From positions 930,001 through 994,000 of the forward strand of contig NZ_JAEKMH010000002.1 in assembly GCF_016411825.1 (NCBI RefSeq): a stretch of 64,000 nt of DNA, in the 5' to 3' direction. Within the stretch, counting starts at the first letter, position 1; each line of letters starts with the position of its first letter. The position numbers and the translations under genes were made by a program. The notes below the pieces were generated by a model. The model saw only the letters and a list, made by a program, of their open reading frames with translations. It was not told the DNA's origin and did no database searches. Source of the stretch: Devosia sediminis (lineage in GTDB: Bacteria; Pseudomonadota; Alphaproteobacteria; Rhizobiales; Devosiaceae). This document shows, one piece after another, positions 44,491 to 53,595 of this stretch.

Positions 44491-45909
44491 ATGTCCGACA
44501 CTGTTGAAGGCCGCTGGGCCGAGATTTTCGGCCCGCGATATCTGCCGGTCACCACCATCCTTGCGCTGGGCGTGACCCTCTTCGCCTTCAACGCCTTTCT
44601 CTCGGCCGCGGCACTGCCGTCGGCGGTGCACGAACTGGGTGGCGTCGAAGTCATCTCCTGGGCCACGACGCTCTACCTGGTCTTCGCCATTGTCGGCGGC
44701 GCTGCCGCCGCGCTGCTCAAGCGCCGGCTTGGATCGCGCATGTCGCTGATCAGCATGGCTGCCGTCTTCCTCGTCGGCACGCTGATCGCGGCCATCGCCG
44801 CTGACATGACGCAGGTCCTGCTCGGCCGCGCCGTTCAGGGATTTGGCGAAGGCGTCGTCGCGGCTCTTTGCTTCGCGCTGATCCCGGAACTCTTCCCCAG
44901 CCGCCTCGTGCCGAAAGTGTTCGGCATGCAGGCCGTTGTCTGGGCCGTCGCAGCCTTCGGCGGACCGGCCGGGGCAGGGGCACTCACAGAGCTGATTTCC
45001 TGGCGCGCCGCCTTCCTCATCAACGTGCCTTTCGTGCTGATCTTCATCACCATGATCATGCTTGTCGTCCCGCGCAGTGAGAAGCAGGCGGACGAGCACG
45101 GTTTTCCGGGCCTGCGCCTTCTCACCATCGGCGCAGGCACACTGCTGGTGGCCTTGGCCGCCGTGGCCGAGCCGTTGCATGCCGTTTTGCTGTTGATTGG
45201 CGCCGCCGTGCTGCTGATCCTGGCGGTCTGGATGGATCGACGCTCGGCCGAGCGCCTCATGCCACCCGACGCTTTCACCCTGCGCACTGCCGTCGGCTCG
45301 GGTCTCTGGGTTTTCCTGCTGATGCCGGTGGCCGGCGCCGCCACGGCCGTCTATCTCATCATGCTGCTCCAGCAGCTCTGGGGTTATGGGCCGACCCAGG
45401 CCGCCATTACCGCCGCCGCCATGGCCGTGGCCTGGAGCCTGTCTTCGGTGACCGTCGCCAATGTGCGCCAGCGCTCCACCCGCCGCATCCTCATCCGCAC
45501 CGGTCCGTTGCTGCTCGCGCTCGGCCTGGTGCTGGTTCTGCTCGGTCTCGAATGGACGCAACTGCCGCTGTTGGTCGCTGGCCAGGCCGCCATCGGCATG
45601 GGTTTTGGTATTTCCAACGGCTACATCATGCTCACGATCATGGAAGCCACCGACAGTGCAGAGCGTGATCGCACCTCGGCGCTCCTGCCGACCACCCAGT
45701 CGGCCGGCAATGCGCTGGGTGCGGCTCTGGCAGGCGTTGCTGCCAATGCCGCGGGCTATCCGCTGGCGACGGGAAATGACGAGGTCCTGACCTCCATCAT
45801 TCCGCTTTTCGTCATGGCCATTGCCTTCGCGTTCCTCGCCTTCCTAGCCGCCCTCCGCATGGTGCAACTCGCCAAAACGGCGCCCATAGCGACATTTGCG
45901 GAAGAGTGA
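44491..45909 (+). CDS. MFS transporter, multidrug-efflux type
   Basis: The 472-residue protein has about 14 membrane segments, the DHA2-like number. It includes VTLFAFNAFLSAAALPSAVHELGGVEVISWATTLYLVFAIVGGAAAALLKRRLG, with the loop motif between helices 2 and 3, and GRAVQGFGEGVVAALCFALIPELFPSRLVPKVFG. It probably exports a drug or metabolite by proton exchange; the substrate is unknown. ATG 44491 is preferred; ATG 44479 lies within the palindrome. The palindrome suggests ligand-induced expression. Confidence 0.87.
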   Translation: MSDTVEGRWAEIFGPRYLPVTTILALGVTLFAFNAFLSAAALPSAVHELGGVEVISWATTLYLVFAIVGGAAAALLKRRLGSRMSLISMAAVFLVGTLIAAIAADMTQVLLGRAVQGFGEGVVAALCFALIPELFPSRLVPKVFGMQAVVWAVAAFGGPAGAGALTELISWRAAFLINVPFVLIFITMIMLVVPRSEKQADEHGFPGLRLLTIGAGTLLVALAAVAEPLHAVLLLIGAAVLLILAVWMDRRSAERLMPPDAFTLRTAVGSGLWVFLLMPVAGAATAVYLIMLLQQLWGYGPTQAAITAAAMAVAWSLSSVTVANVRQRSTRRILIRTGPLLLALGLVLVLLGLEWTQLPLLVAGQAAIGMGFGISNGYIMLTIMEATDSAERDRTSALLPTTQSAGNALGAALAGVAANAAGYPLATGNDEVLTSIIPLFVMAIAFAFLAFLAALRMVQLAKTAPIATFAEE

Positions 45910-45913
45910 AGCT

Positions 45914-45938
45914 CCGGGGGCGGTCTCTTGCCCCCCGG
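45914..45938 (+). terminator. Hairpin after MFS gene
   Basis: CCGGGGGC (45914-45921) pairs with GCCCCCCGG (45930-45938) with one extra C, followed by TTCCTG. A likely but weak terminator. Confidence 0.5.
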
Positions 45939-46057
45939 TTCCTGTCGCAACCTTCGGTACACCACGCCCGACAGCCAATTCTTGACCATTCGAGCCAAGC
46001 AATCGTTTAGACCGTCCTTGCTAAGTACATGAGAGACAGCAAGAAACGGGGGCCGAT

Positions 46058-46963
46058 ATGTCTGTTGCAATGCCGCTGCGTGGCATCGAGCGGTTTATTT
46101 CATTTGGGGGTATTTGCGGCGTCATTGGCGTTGTCTGCGACCTCATGGCGCCGGTCGGCAGCTACACGCTTTGGGCGCTGGGCGGTGGGGCGGCAATCCT
46201 CCTGCTAGGCCTGGTGCTTGCCACGGTCCGCAGCTTCCGCGACCAGGTCGTGCAGGCAATGACCGCCTTCGGTCTGCTTCTCGTCACCGTGAGCATTGGT
46301 TTCCTTGCGCTTGCGCCGGAAAATGACCGCGGCGTACTGGCGACGGAATTTGCCTGGATCGGCAGCGCGCAGAACCAGCTGCTCGGCATCGAGGAGGCAG
46401 TGGTGCAGATCGCCGCTGATACCGCGAAGGTCGTGGACAACACCGCCGACATTGCCGAGACGTCGAGCCAGATCGTCGAGAACACCTCCGATATCGCCGA
46501 CACCAACTCGCAGATCGCCTCGGATGCGGAACTGGTCCGGCACCTGAGCTTCAGCATGAATGGGTTTCTCGAAGCGCTCTACAGCCAGGACCAGTTGAAC
46601 ATCCGCGCCTATTGCGATCGGGGCTATCGCTTGTATCAGACCGCCTTTCTGTTCCGGGAGGACCGCAGCCAGCCGCAATTGAGCGAGCGCAACTACCAAT
46701 TGCTGTCGGAATTGGATTGCTACGATACCGCCCAGATCTGTGACAGCTCTACCTGGAGCGGATTGACCAGCCTCGATCCACGTCGCGTGGCCGAGCAGTG
46801 CGGTGCCGCGGGCGTTGAGGCCATGGCCCAATTCGCGGTGCGGCGGGAGCAGGCGGTGGTCGACCGCGTGAAGCGCCAAGAGGAGTGCGAGGCCAAGCTG
46901 ATCGCCGACTATGGCGAGGAAAACGGCCGCCGACTGGCCAGTTCCTGCCGCTCCTACTTCTAG
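46058..46963 (+). CDS. Hypothetical membrane protein with coiled-coil repeats
   Basis: The 301-residue protein has three hydrophobic segments (about 10-30, 35-55 and 68-88). After them come two near-identical repeats, VVDNTADIAETSSQ and IVENTSDIADTNSQ, likely forming a short coiled coil outside the membrane (about 120-165). The C-terminal domain has six Cys, for example AYCDRGYRLYQTAF, LDCYDTAQICDSS and RQEECEAKLIADYGEENGRRLASSCRSYF, which suggests a periplasmic disulfide fold. I do not recognise the family. It is 21 bases upstream of another unknown exported protein. Confidence 0.6.
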   Translation: MSVAMPLRGIERFISFGGICGVIGVVCDLMAPVGSYTLWALGGGAAILLLGLVLATVRSFRDQVVQAMTAFGLLLVTVSIGFLALAPENDRGVLATEFAWIGSAQNQLLGIEEAVVQIAADTAKVVDNTADIAETSSQIVENTSDIADTNSQIASDAELVRHLSFSMNGFLEALYSQDQLNIRAYCDRGYRLYQTAFLFREDRSQPQLSERNYQLLSELDCYDTAQICDSSTWSGLTSLDPRRVAEQCGAAGVEAMAQFAVRREQAVVDRVKRQEECEAKLIADYGEENGRRLASSCRSYF

Positions 46964-46984
46964 CCCGACGCCGGAGACAGGAAG

Positions 46985-47998
46985 ATGACCCGTATTTTGG
47001 TTTTGGCGGCATCACTGACATTGGCCGCGGCTCCCGCCGCGGCCGCAGTGGAACAATCGCTATCTTTGGGGTCCGACCGTCCGCTCGCCAGCATCGTGGC
47101 GCAGGCCGGAATCGGCAGCAGGGATGCCTGGGCCAGCGCCCATGTCAGGTCTGAAGACGCCACAGCGTTCTGCGCAACAACGGCGCCGGAGAACGTCGAT
47201 ACCTGCGTTGCGGACCTGATGGCAGCGGAAAGCGGGCGGCTCTATACCGTCACGGCCAACTGCGAGACGCGGACGCTGACCACGCATAATCGGCGCGTCC
47301 TGACTCTGGCCGCTGACAGCGATCAGATCTGGAAGGACAGCGCCGCCGACAGCGTCGGTCCTGATGCGACACTCAGCCAGCACTGGGGCATTCTCTGCGC
47401 ACCGCAGAACGCTGAATACACCGCCGCGCTGGACCAGCAGGCGGCCAAGGCGCAGGCCGAGCGGGAGGCGGAAATCGCCATGATGCTCGGGGCGCTGGGC
47501 ATGCACAGGATCGAAGAGGAACCGGCGGCAGAGCCGGCCGTCGAACAGGTGGCCGTCGCGGCAGCGCCGGTGCCTGAAGCGCCGGTTGTCGAGGAAAGCC
47601 CGGCCAACTGGCGAGAAGCGATCATTGCAGGCATCGACCACAATGGCTCGCTGATGTGGCACGACGCTGCCCAGGGCGTGCTATACTACGACCGGCCAAA
47701 AGCGTCTTTGGACGGTCTGGTCGAGCGAGGCACTGTGCTCTTCCAAGGCGCACCATGGTCGTTCGAAGGCGAATTCAGCATGAGCGGCACGGCTTATACT
47801 TTCCGCAAGGGCTGCGCGCCGGCGCCGTACCATGTCGAGGGTGGCCTCGTGCCGGGCGCCGACCCCAGCATGCCCGACCGGATCGTCTTGCGTGGCGCCT
47901 CGCCCAAGCGCGAGCAGGGCGGGTGCGCTGTCGTCGGCTACACCCATGACAGTCCCAATGCCGAGCTGGTGTTTCAGCTCAACTATGGCGACGTCTGA
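46985..47998 (+). CDS. Hypothetical secreted protein
   Basis: The 337-residue protein has a Sec signal (MTRILVLAASLTLAAAPAAAAVEQ). The first domain (about 25-145) has Cys in SEDATAFCATTAPENVDTCVADLM and ILCAPQN. A Glu/Ala linker (EEEPAAEPAVEQVAVAAAPVPEAPVVEE) joins it to a C-terminal domain (about 205-337) with VLYYDRPKASLDGLVERGTVLFQGAPWSFEGEFSMSGTAYTFRKGCAP. The second domain looks beta-rich. The protein is not recognised. Close spacing implies an operon with the membrane protein upstream. Confidence 0.6.
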   Translation: MTRILVLAASLTLAAAPAAAAVEQSLSLGSDRPLASIVAQAGIGSRDAWASAHVRSEDATAFCATTAPENVDTCVADLMAAESGRLYTVTANCETRTLTTHNRRVLTLAADSDQIWKDSAADSVGPDATLSQHWGILCAPQNAEYTAALDQQAAKAQAEREAEIAMMLGALGMHRIEEEPAAEPAVEQVAVAAAPVPEAPVVEESPANWREAIIAGIDHNGSLMWHDAAQGVLYYDRPKASLDGLVERGTVLFQGAPWSFEGEFSMSGTAYTFRKGCAPAPYHVEGGLVPGADPSMPDRIVLRGASPKREQGGCAVVGYTHDSPNAELVFQLNYGDV

Positions 47999-48004
47999 AG
48001 AAGA

Positions 48005-48026
48005 GGCCCCGGATTGCTCCGGGGCC
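48005..48026 (-). terminator. Terminator between convergent genes
   Basis: GGCCCCGGA (48005-48013), TTGC, TCCGGGGCC (48018-48026). On the minus strand it is followed by TCTTCTTC, so it mainly ends the fusion oxidoreductase transcript. Confidence 0.65.
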
Positions 48027-48034
48027 GAAATCGT

Positions 48035-50041
48035 TCAGCCTTGTTCGAGCCACTTCACCTGGTCCGGCGTCAGCTTGATTTCGAACGCCTTGAGGCTGTC
48101 TTCGAGTTCGACCAGACGGCGCGGCCCGATCAGCGGTACGCTGGGGAAGGGCTGGGCCAACACATAGGCCAGGGCAATGTGGATCGGCGAGTGGCCGAGC
48201 TGCTTGCCGAGCTCGATGGCGCGATCACGCCGGCCAAAGTTCTGGTCATTGTACCAAACGCGGACCAATTCCTCGTTGTCGCGCTTGTCCCGGCCAGCAA
48301 GGTCAGTGAAGAAGCCGCGTGCCTGGCTTGACCAGGAGAAGTTGGTCACCTGCCGGTCGATCAGCCACTGCTTGAAGTCAGGCGTCGACGAAGTGACGCA
48401 TCCCGCCCAGATCGGATCCAACATTTCGGCGAGGGCAAAGTTGTTGCTGAGCGCCTGCGGCTTGGTCTTGCTGGTGCGCTCGGCATAGGCAATCGCCTCG
48501 TCCAAGCGCTCCTTGGTCCAGTTCGACCCGCCGAACGGCCCGCGAATGCGCCCGGCCTTGACCTCGGCATCCATGGCATCGACGAACTCGCCCACCGGGA
48601 CGTCGAGATTGTCGCGGTGCATGAAGTAGACGTCGACATAGTCGGTCTGCAGGCGATCCAGCGACTGGGTCAACTGCTTGGCGATGACGTCGGGGTAGAC
48701 GAGCGGCGAATGCGCGCCTTTGCCGATCACGACGGCCTCTTCGCGCACACCGCGGCTCTTCTGCCACTGGCCAAACAGCTTTTCTGTATAGCCGCCGCCA
48801 TAGATGAAGGCGGTGTCGAAGACATTGCCGCCTTTTTCCCAGAAGGCGTCGAGCAGGATGGCGCCCGAGGCAAAGGTCTTGAAATCCTCAAAGCCCAAAG
48901 CCACCGCCGAGGCGGGCTTGGCAAGGCCCGGAATCGAGCGCTTGGGGATGATGCCGGTATTCGGCCCCAGCGTGCGGTTGTCCAGCGTCCGCGTCCGATT
49001 GCCCGGCGTTTCGACCGAGTATTCGATCCCGGCATCCTTGCGCCACTGGTCAAGCACGCGGGCATTGCCCAGGCTGTCCGCCCAGCTCATGCCGGGCGCG
49101 GCGAATTCCTGCCGGCCTTCGAGAATGGCCAGCGACGCCGCATCCGCCTCGAATGAGTAGACATGAGCCGTCTCGTTGACGCTGAGCGTCTCGGTCTTGC
49201 CGCCCTTGATGACATCAATGCGGCCCAGGCCCTGGTCCCGGTTGCCGTTGGCGAACCAGAAATCCGGCACTTCGATGCGGCCTTCGGAACCGTGGATCCG
49301 GAGCACATTGTCGAGATTGGCCATCACGGCGCAGGACACCTGCGCCACTATGCCATTTTCAAAGGTCAGGAGGGCGGCAGCCCAGTCGTCCGTGCCTTCG
49401 TCATTGAGCTTGGCGGTGCCACTCACCTTGACCGGATCGGCGAAGGGCTTGCCCAGTGTCGCGCCGGCAATCAGCCGCGCCATGGAGACCGGATAGCCGC
49501 CGACATCCAGAATCCCGCCGCCGGCGAGTTCCGAGGCAAACAGGCGATGCTGGGGCTGGAACTTGCCCATCGAGAAGCCGAAGCTCGACTGGATCATCCG
49601 CACTTCGCCGACGGCGCCGGACTTGATCAGGTCCAGCAACTGCTTCACCTGCGGGTGCAGGCGATACATGAAGGCCTCGCCGGCAAAGGTGCCGGCCTTC
49701 TTGTGGGCGTGAAAAACGGCGTCGATTTCGTGTGCTGACAGCGCCAGCGGCTTTTCCACCAGCACATGCTTGCCTGCCTCCGCGGCCTTGATCGCCCATT
49801 CGGCGTGGCCGGTATGCGGCACGGCAATATAGACGGCGTCGATCTCCGGATCGGCCAGCAACGCGTCGTAACCCTTGACCACGCGCACGCCCGGAAAATC
49901 CTGCGCCAGGCTGGGCCTGCTCGGATCGCGCGTGGCAATGGCCGCCAGAACGCCATGCTGGCTGTTCTCGATGCCACCGCGGAAGGCCTTCGCGATGCTG
50001 CCCGGGCCGATAATGCCCCAGCGGATTTTCTTGTCGGTCAT
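48035..50041 (-). CDS. Gfo/Idh/MocA oxidoreductase - aldo/keto reductase fusion
   Basis: The 668-residue protein joins two NAD(P)-dependent sugar oxidoreductases. Residues 1-330 are Gfo/Idh/MocA: IRWGIIGPGSIAKAFRGGI, HVLVEKPLALS with the usual Lys, and GGGILDVGGYPVSMARL. From about 360 to the end is an aldo/keto reductase with the tetrad residues visible in NVFDTAFIYGGG (Asp, Tyr), VVIGKGAH (Lys) and VYFMHRDN (His). Both halves appear intact. It probably interconverts keto and hydroxy groups on a sugar through linked steps. It is divergent from an AraC regulator, so it is likely inducible by its substrate. Confidence 0.85.
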   Translation of the reverse strand: MTDKKIRWGIIGPGSIAKAFRGGIENSQHGVLAAIATRDPSRPSLAQDFPGVRVVKGYDALLADPEIDAVYIAVPHTGHAEWAIKAAEAGKHVLVEKPLALSAHEIDAVFHAHKKAGTFAGEAFMYRLHPQVKQLLDLIKSGAVGEVRMIQSSFGFSMGKFQPQHRLFASELAGGGILDVGGYPVSMARLIAGATLGKPFADPVKVSGTAKLNDEGTDDWAAALLTFENGIVAQVSCAVMANLDNVLRIHGSEGRIEVPDFWFANGNRDQGLGRIDVIKGGKTETLSVNETAHVYSFEADAASLAILEGRQEFAAPGMSWADSLGNARVLDQWRKDAGIEYSVETPGNRTRTLDNRTLGPNTGIIPKRSIPGLAKPASAVALGFEDFKTFASGAILLDAFWEKGGNVFDTAFIYGGGYTEKLFGQWQKSRGVREEAVVIGKGAHSPLVYPDVIAKQLTQSLDRLQTDYVDVYFMHRDNLDVPVGEFVDAMDAEVKAGRIRGPFGGSNWTKERLDEAIAYAERTSKTKPQALSNNFALAEMLDPIWAGCVTSSTPDFKQWLIDRQVTNFSWSSQARGFFTDLAGRDKRDNEELVRVWYNDQNFGRRDRAIELGKQLGHSPIHIALAYVLAQPFPSVPLIGPRRLVELEDSLKAFEIKLTPDQVKWLEQG

Positions 50042-50157
50042 ATTGTTTTCCTCGATATTGCCCGGGCGTTGCCTGGCCGTCCAGAGCAGCTGTCCAAAGA
50101 CATGCTTTTCAATTGCTCTTGGGTCCTCTGATTTCTAAATTAGCGCGCCCGCCAGAG

Positions 50158-50180
50158 GCATACCCCGATATCGGGTATGC
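50158..50180. promoter_or_regulatory. Palindrome between fusion reductase and AraC genes
   Basis: GCATACCC (50158-50165), CGATATC, GGGTATGC (50173-50180), 20 bases before the AraC ATG. A candidate regulator site for the divergent pair. Confidence 0.5.
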
Positions 50181-50199
50181 GGACCGGGCGGAAAGTAAG

Positions 50200-51114
50200 A
50201 TGGATTCTCGCCTCTACTATGAACCCCGGGCCAATGGCGTCGAGCGCGTGCCCACCGCGCTCTCGATGTTCATGACCTCGCCGCGCTTGATGCGCGCGGC
50301 CCATTGGCATGCCCAGGTGGAAGTCAACTACATCGTGCACGGCTGGGCCCACTATCGCATGTCGGGGCACGAGGCGCGCTTCACGGAAGGCGACTTCGCG
50401 CTGTTCTGGGGCGGCCAGCCGCATTGGCTCGACGATGCCTCTGACGATCTCGTCTATGCCGGCGGCCACCTGCCGCTGGTCCATTTCTTCCGTCTCCGCC
50501 TGCCCGAGGATGTGCAGGCCCGGCTGATGCAGGGCGCCACGCTCGTCTCCAGCGCCACTGATGCCGCGGACCCGGTCAATTTCGAGCGCTGGCTTGACTA
50601 TACCCGCTCGGGCGATCCGATGAAGGCGAGCCTGGCCGTCGACGAACTGCTGCTGCGCATCGAGCGCCTGCGCTTTTCGCCCTATCGCCTGCTGCCCGAT
50701 CCAAATCCGCTGACCCATGCGGGTGGTCCCGATCCGCATGCCTCGCCCATCGTCGTGCGCATCTGCGACTTCATCGCCGACAATTTTCGCGAGGAGATCG
50801 ACTCGGTCGACATCGCCGTGGCTGCCGATATCCATCCCAAATACGCCATGACCGTCTTCAAGAAGTCGACCGGCATGACGCTCAACGACTACATCAACCT
50901 CATGCGCCTCTCCTATGCGCAGGCGCTGTTGATGAAAGACGAGGCCAGCGTCCTCGCCGTGGCGATGGATTCGGGGTTTGGCTCGCTCAGTGCCTTCAAC
51001 AAGTCGTTCCGCAAGATGGCCGGCATGTCGCCCAGTGACTTCCGCCGCGATGTACGCGGCCGCCCCGAAGTTGCCGTCGTCCCCGCTGCGGGCGGCGACG
51101 GGCGATACAACTAG
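50200..51114 (+). CDS. AraC-family transcriptional regulator
   Basis: The 304-residue protein has an N-terminal cupin sensor (HWHAQVEVNYIVHGWAHYRMSGHEARFTEGDFALFWGGQPHWLD) and a C-terminal double helix-turn-helix (about 195-290: DIAVAADIHPKYAMTVFKKSTGMTLNDYINLMRLSYAQALL and SGFGSLSAFNKSFRKMAGMSPSDFRRDV). It is of the melibiose-regulator type and probably senses a sugar. GGAAAG precedes ATG 50200. Divergent from the reductase fusion, its likely target. The cyclase gene starts six bases after its stop. Confidence 0.88.
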   Translation: MDSRLYYEPRANGVERVPTALSMFMTSPRLMRAAHWHAQVEVNYIVHGWAHYRMSGHEARFTEGDFALFWGGQPHWLDDASDDLVYAGGHLPLVHFFRLRLPEDVQARLMQGATLVSSATDAADPVNFERWLDYTRSGDPMKASLAVDELLLRIERLRFSPYRLLPDPNPLTHAGGPDPHASPIVVRICDFIADNFREEIDSVDIAVAADIHPKYAMTVFKKSTGMTLNDYINLMRLSYAQALLMKDEASVLAVAMDSGFGSLSAFNKSFRKMAGMSPSDFRRDVRGRPEVAVVPAAGGDGRYN

Positions 51115-51120
51115 GGGCAC

Positions 51121-53211
51121 ATGGGCATGGGCAGGCGGGGCTGGCTGGCACTGCTCTTCGGCATCGCCGCCATTTCGGGCCTGGTCCTGTTGCGCGCCGC
51201 CGATCCCTATATGCTGGTCGTCGCTCGCGAAGCCACTTTCGATACATTCCAGCAGTGGCGCCCGCGCGAGGCGCCACGCGACCTGCCCATTCGCATCATC
51301 GATATCGACGAAACCTCGCTGGCCGACGTCGGGCAGTGGCCGTGGCCGCGCTCGACCATGGCGACCCTGTCGCAGCGCCTGACCGAACTCGGCGCGGCCG
51401 CCGTCACCTTCGACCTGCTATTCAGCGAGCCCGATCGCCTCTCGCCCGCCGCAGGCACTGACCATGACGCGCAGTTTGCTGCAGCGCTGGGTGCCGGCCC
51501 GACTGTTCTGAGCCTTGCCCAGAGCGCTCGCGCCGCCGGAACCGATCTGGCGTCCAAGTCGGGCCTGGCCATGACGGGCACCGATCCGCTGGCCTCCCTG
51601 CCGGAACTGGGTGGGGCAGCCCAGCCACTGAAAGTGCTGGTCGACGCTGCCGCCGGCCTTGGCGTTGCCAGCCTCGACCGCGACGGGTCGGGTGTGGCCC
51701 GTCGGCTGCCCATGCTCTGGCGCAATGGCGATGCGGTGCTGCCAACACTTTCCGCCGAAGCGCTGCGCGTGGCCCTTGGCGTTTCGACGCTGGTTGTGAT
51801 TGGCGACAGTGCTGGGGCAGGGACCGTCGAACAGCTCCGCATCGGCGATTTCGCCGTGCCGACCGGACCGAGCGGCGATATCTGGCTCTATTATCGCCAC
51901 CTGCCGCCCGACATCTATATCCCGGCGCGCGATCTTCTCGCTGACGGCTATGCCGGTCTGGAGCCGCTCGTTTCGGGCCACATCGTGCTGATCGGCGCTT
52001 CCGCCAGCGGCCTGCTCGATATCCGCAACAGCCCATTGGGCGTAGCCGTGCCAGGTGTCGCCATCCATGCCCAGGCGCTCGAGCAGATGCTCACCCAGAC
52101 CTATCTGCAGCGGGCCGACTGGGTCGCCGGACTGGAAATCGCGATTTTTGCGCTGGCCGGTTTGCTGATCGTGCTGGCCGTCATCATAACTGGCCCGGTC
52201 GCCGGCCTCGCCGTGACATTGGCAGTTGCGGGTGTGGTGGCTGCCATAAGCTGGTGGGCATTTTCGGTGCCGCGCCTGCTCATCGACCCGAGCTTTGCGC
52301 TGCTTGGTGCGCTGCTGCTCTATGCGGCCATGGCCTTCTTCCGCTTCGCCGTGACCGATGCCGACCGCCGCCGCATCCGCCGTGCCTTCGCCCATTATGT
52401 CGAGCCTTCGCTCCTCACCCGCATCGAGGCCGACGATCGGCTGCTTCGCCTCGGTGGCGACGTGCGCGAGCTGACGGTGATGTTTTCCGACGTGCGCAAC
52501 TTCTCCGCCCTGGCCGAACGGACCGAGCCGACGACACTGGTGGCCATTCTCAACCGGCTGTTCGCGGCGCTGGGCACGGCCATTGTCGGACAGCAGGGCA
52601 CGATCGACAAGTTCATGGGCGATGCCGTCATGGCCTTCTGGAATGCGCCGGTCGATGTCGCGCGCCACGCCGAGCGCGCTTGCCTCGCCGCGCTGGACAT
52701 GCGTGCTGCCCTCGAAAGGCTCAATGCCACCGAACGCGAGCCGATTGCCATAGGCATCGGTATCGCCAGCGGCCCGGCGTTGGTGGGCAATATGGGCTTC
52801 GAAACCCGCTTCGACTATTCCTGCATCGGCGACACGGTCAATGTTGCGAGCCGCATCGAAGGTCTGTGCCGCGCCGTTGGACACGACATCCTCGTTGCGT
52901 CGTCGACCGTTGTGGCAGCGCCGGAACTGGCCTTTCTGCCGGCCGGGTCACTCGGACTCAAGGGCATGAGCGGGCGCGAAAGCATCCATGTTCTCGTCGG
53001 CAATGCCGCGATGAGGCAATCACCGGAATTTGCTGAGCTGGCTCTGGCGCATGCAGCATTTGTCGACGACCTCGCCGGCGGCCGCGACCATGCGCAATCG
53101 CTCGATGCCTGCAGGCGGGCGGCGCTGGCCGTCGATGCGCGTCTTGGCAGTTTCTACGCCGCCTGCGAGCAGCGCATCGGGGATTTCAGGGCCGGGGCGC
53201 TGGTCGTCTAG
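51121..53211 (+). CDS. CHASE2-domain adenylate/guanylate cyclase
   Basis: The 696-residue membrane protein has an N-terminal membrane helix, a periplasmic CHASE2 sensor (about 40-320: IIDIDETSLADVGQWPWPRSTMATL, AVTFDLLFSEPDR), three membrane helices (about 336-412) and a class III cyclase domain (about 450-640). The catalytic domain has VMFSDVRNFSALAE with metal-binding Asp, IDKFMGDAVMAFWNAP and DYSCIGDTVNVASRIEG, so it looks active. Such proteins make cAMP in response to an unknown periplasmic signal. It may be co-transcribed with the AraC gene. Confidence 0.92.
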   Translation: MGMGRRGWLALLFGIAAISGLVLLRAADPYMLVVAREATFDTFQQWRPREAPRDLPIRIIDIDETSLADVGQWPWPRSTMATLSQRLTELGAAAVTFDLLFSEPDRLSPAAGTDHDAQFAAALGAGPTVLSLAQSARAAGTDLASKSGLAMTGTDPLASLPELGGAAQPLKVLVDAAAGLGVASLDRDGSGVARRLPMLWRNGDAVLPTLSAEALRVALGVSTLVVIGDSAGAGTVEQLRIGDFAVPTGPSGDIWLYYRHLPPDIYIPARDLLADGYAGLEPLVSGHIVLIGASASGLLDIRNSPLGVAVPGVAIHAQALEQMLTQTYLQRADWVAGLEIAIFALAGLLIVLAVIITGPVAGLAVTLAVAGVVAAISWWAFSVPRLLIDPSFALLGALLLYAAMAFFRFAVTDADRRRIRRAFAHYVEPSLLTRIEADDRLLRLGGDVRELTVMFSDVRNFSALAERTEPTTLVAILNRLFAALGTAIVGQQGTIDKFMGDAVMAFWNAPVDVARHAERACLAALDMRAALERLNATEREPIAIGIGIASGPALVGNMGFETRFDYSCIGDTVNVASRIEGLCRAVGHDILVASSTVVAAPELAFLPAGSLGLKGMSGRESIHVLVGNAAMRQSPEFAELALAHAAFVDDLAGGRDHAQSLDACRRAALAVDARLGSFYAACEQRIGDFRAGALVV

Positions 53212-53333
53212 ACGCGGCCCTGGCCGAGCAGCACCATGGCGAAGATGGTCGCCGCGCCGATGATCCAGATGGCCCCCGCCAAGAGAGAAAATCCTTCGAT
53301 GAAATCGAGGCCGTGGTCCTCATAGTCGTTCAT
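53208..53333 (-). CDS. 41-residue single-pass membrane protein
   Basis: A short open frame with a strong ribosome-binding site (GAGGAG, seven bases before ATG 53333) encodes MNDYEDHGLDFIEG followed by a hydrophobic stretch of about 22 residues and a short basic tail GQGRV. Its TAG stop overlaps the cyclase TAG on the opposite strand. The acidic N-terminus and single helix suggest a small inner-membrane protein. Function unknown. Confidence 0.55.
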   Translation of the reverse strand: MNDYEDHGLDFIEGFSLLAGAIWIIGAATIFAMVLLGQGRV

Positions 53334-53539
53334 GGCTGCTCTCCTCTGCCTTTATCCAGGCGACAATGCACCGCCAGCAACCGAGTTGCGCCTGCCGGCC
53401 CTCCGGCAACCAGTCAATTACGGCTGGGGCTGCATGGCAAGGGCTGAGGCCGTTCTCGGTTTGCCGGCAGCCTTGCCATCGCCTCCGCATCGATGCCGGC
53501 GTGTTCGGATTTTACCGCAGCGTCGGCCCGATTGTGCAC

Positions 53540-53557
53540 ACCCCGCAAAAACGGGGT
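53540..53557. other. Weak hairpin upstream of tRNA-Pro
   Basis: ACCCCG (53540-53545) and CGGGGT (53552-53557) pair around CAAAAA. No T tract follows. The rest of 53334-53595 shows no gene or clear promoter. Confidence 0.3.
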
Positions 53558-53595
53558 TGCGCTGAACACCCTGAATCTCTATGTCTCCGCGCAGT

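Noticed and set aside
50113..50199. N-terminal extension of the AraC regulator
   Set aside because: It would cover the palindrome between the divergent genes and lacks a ribosome-binding site; ATG 50200 has GGAAAG upstream.
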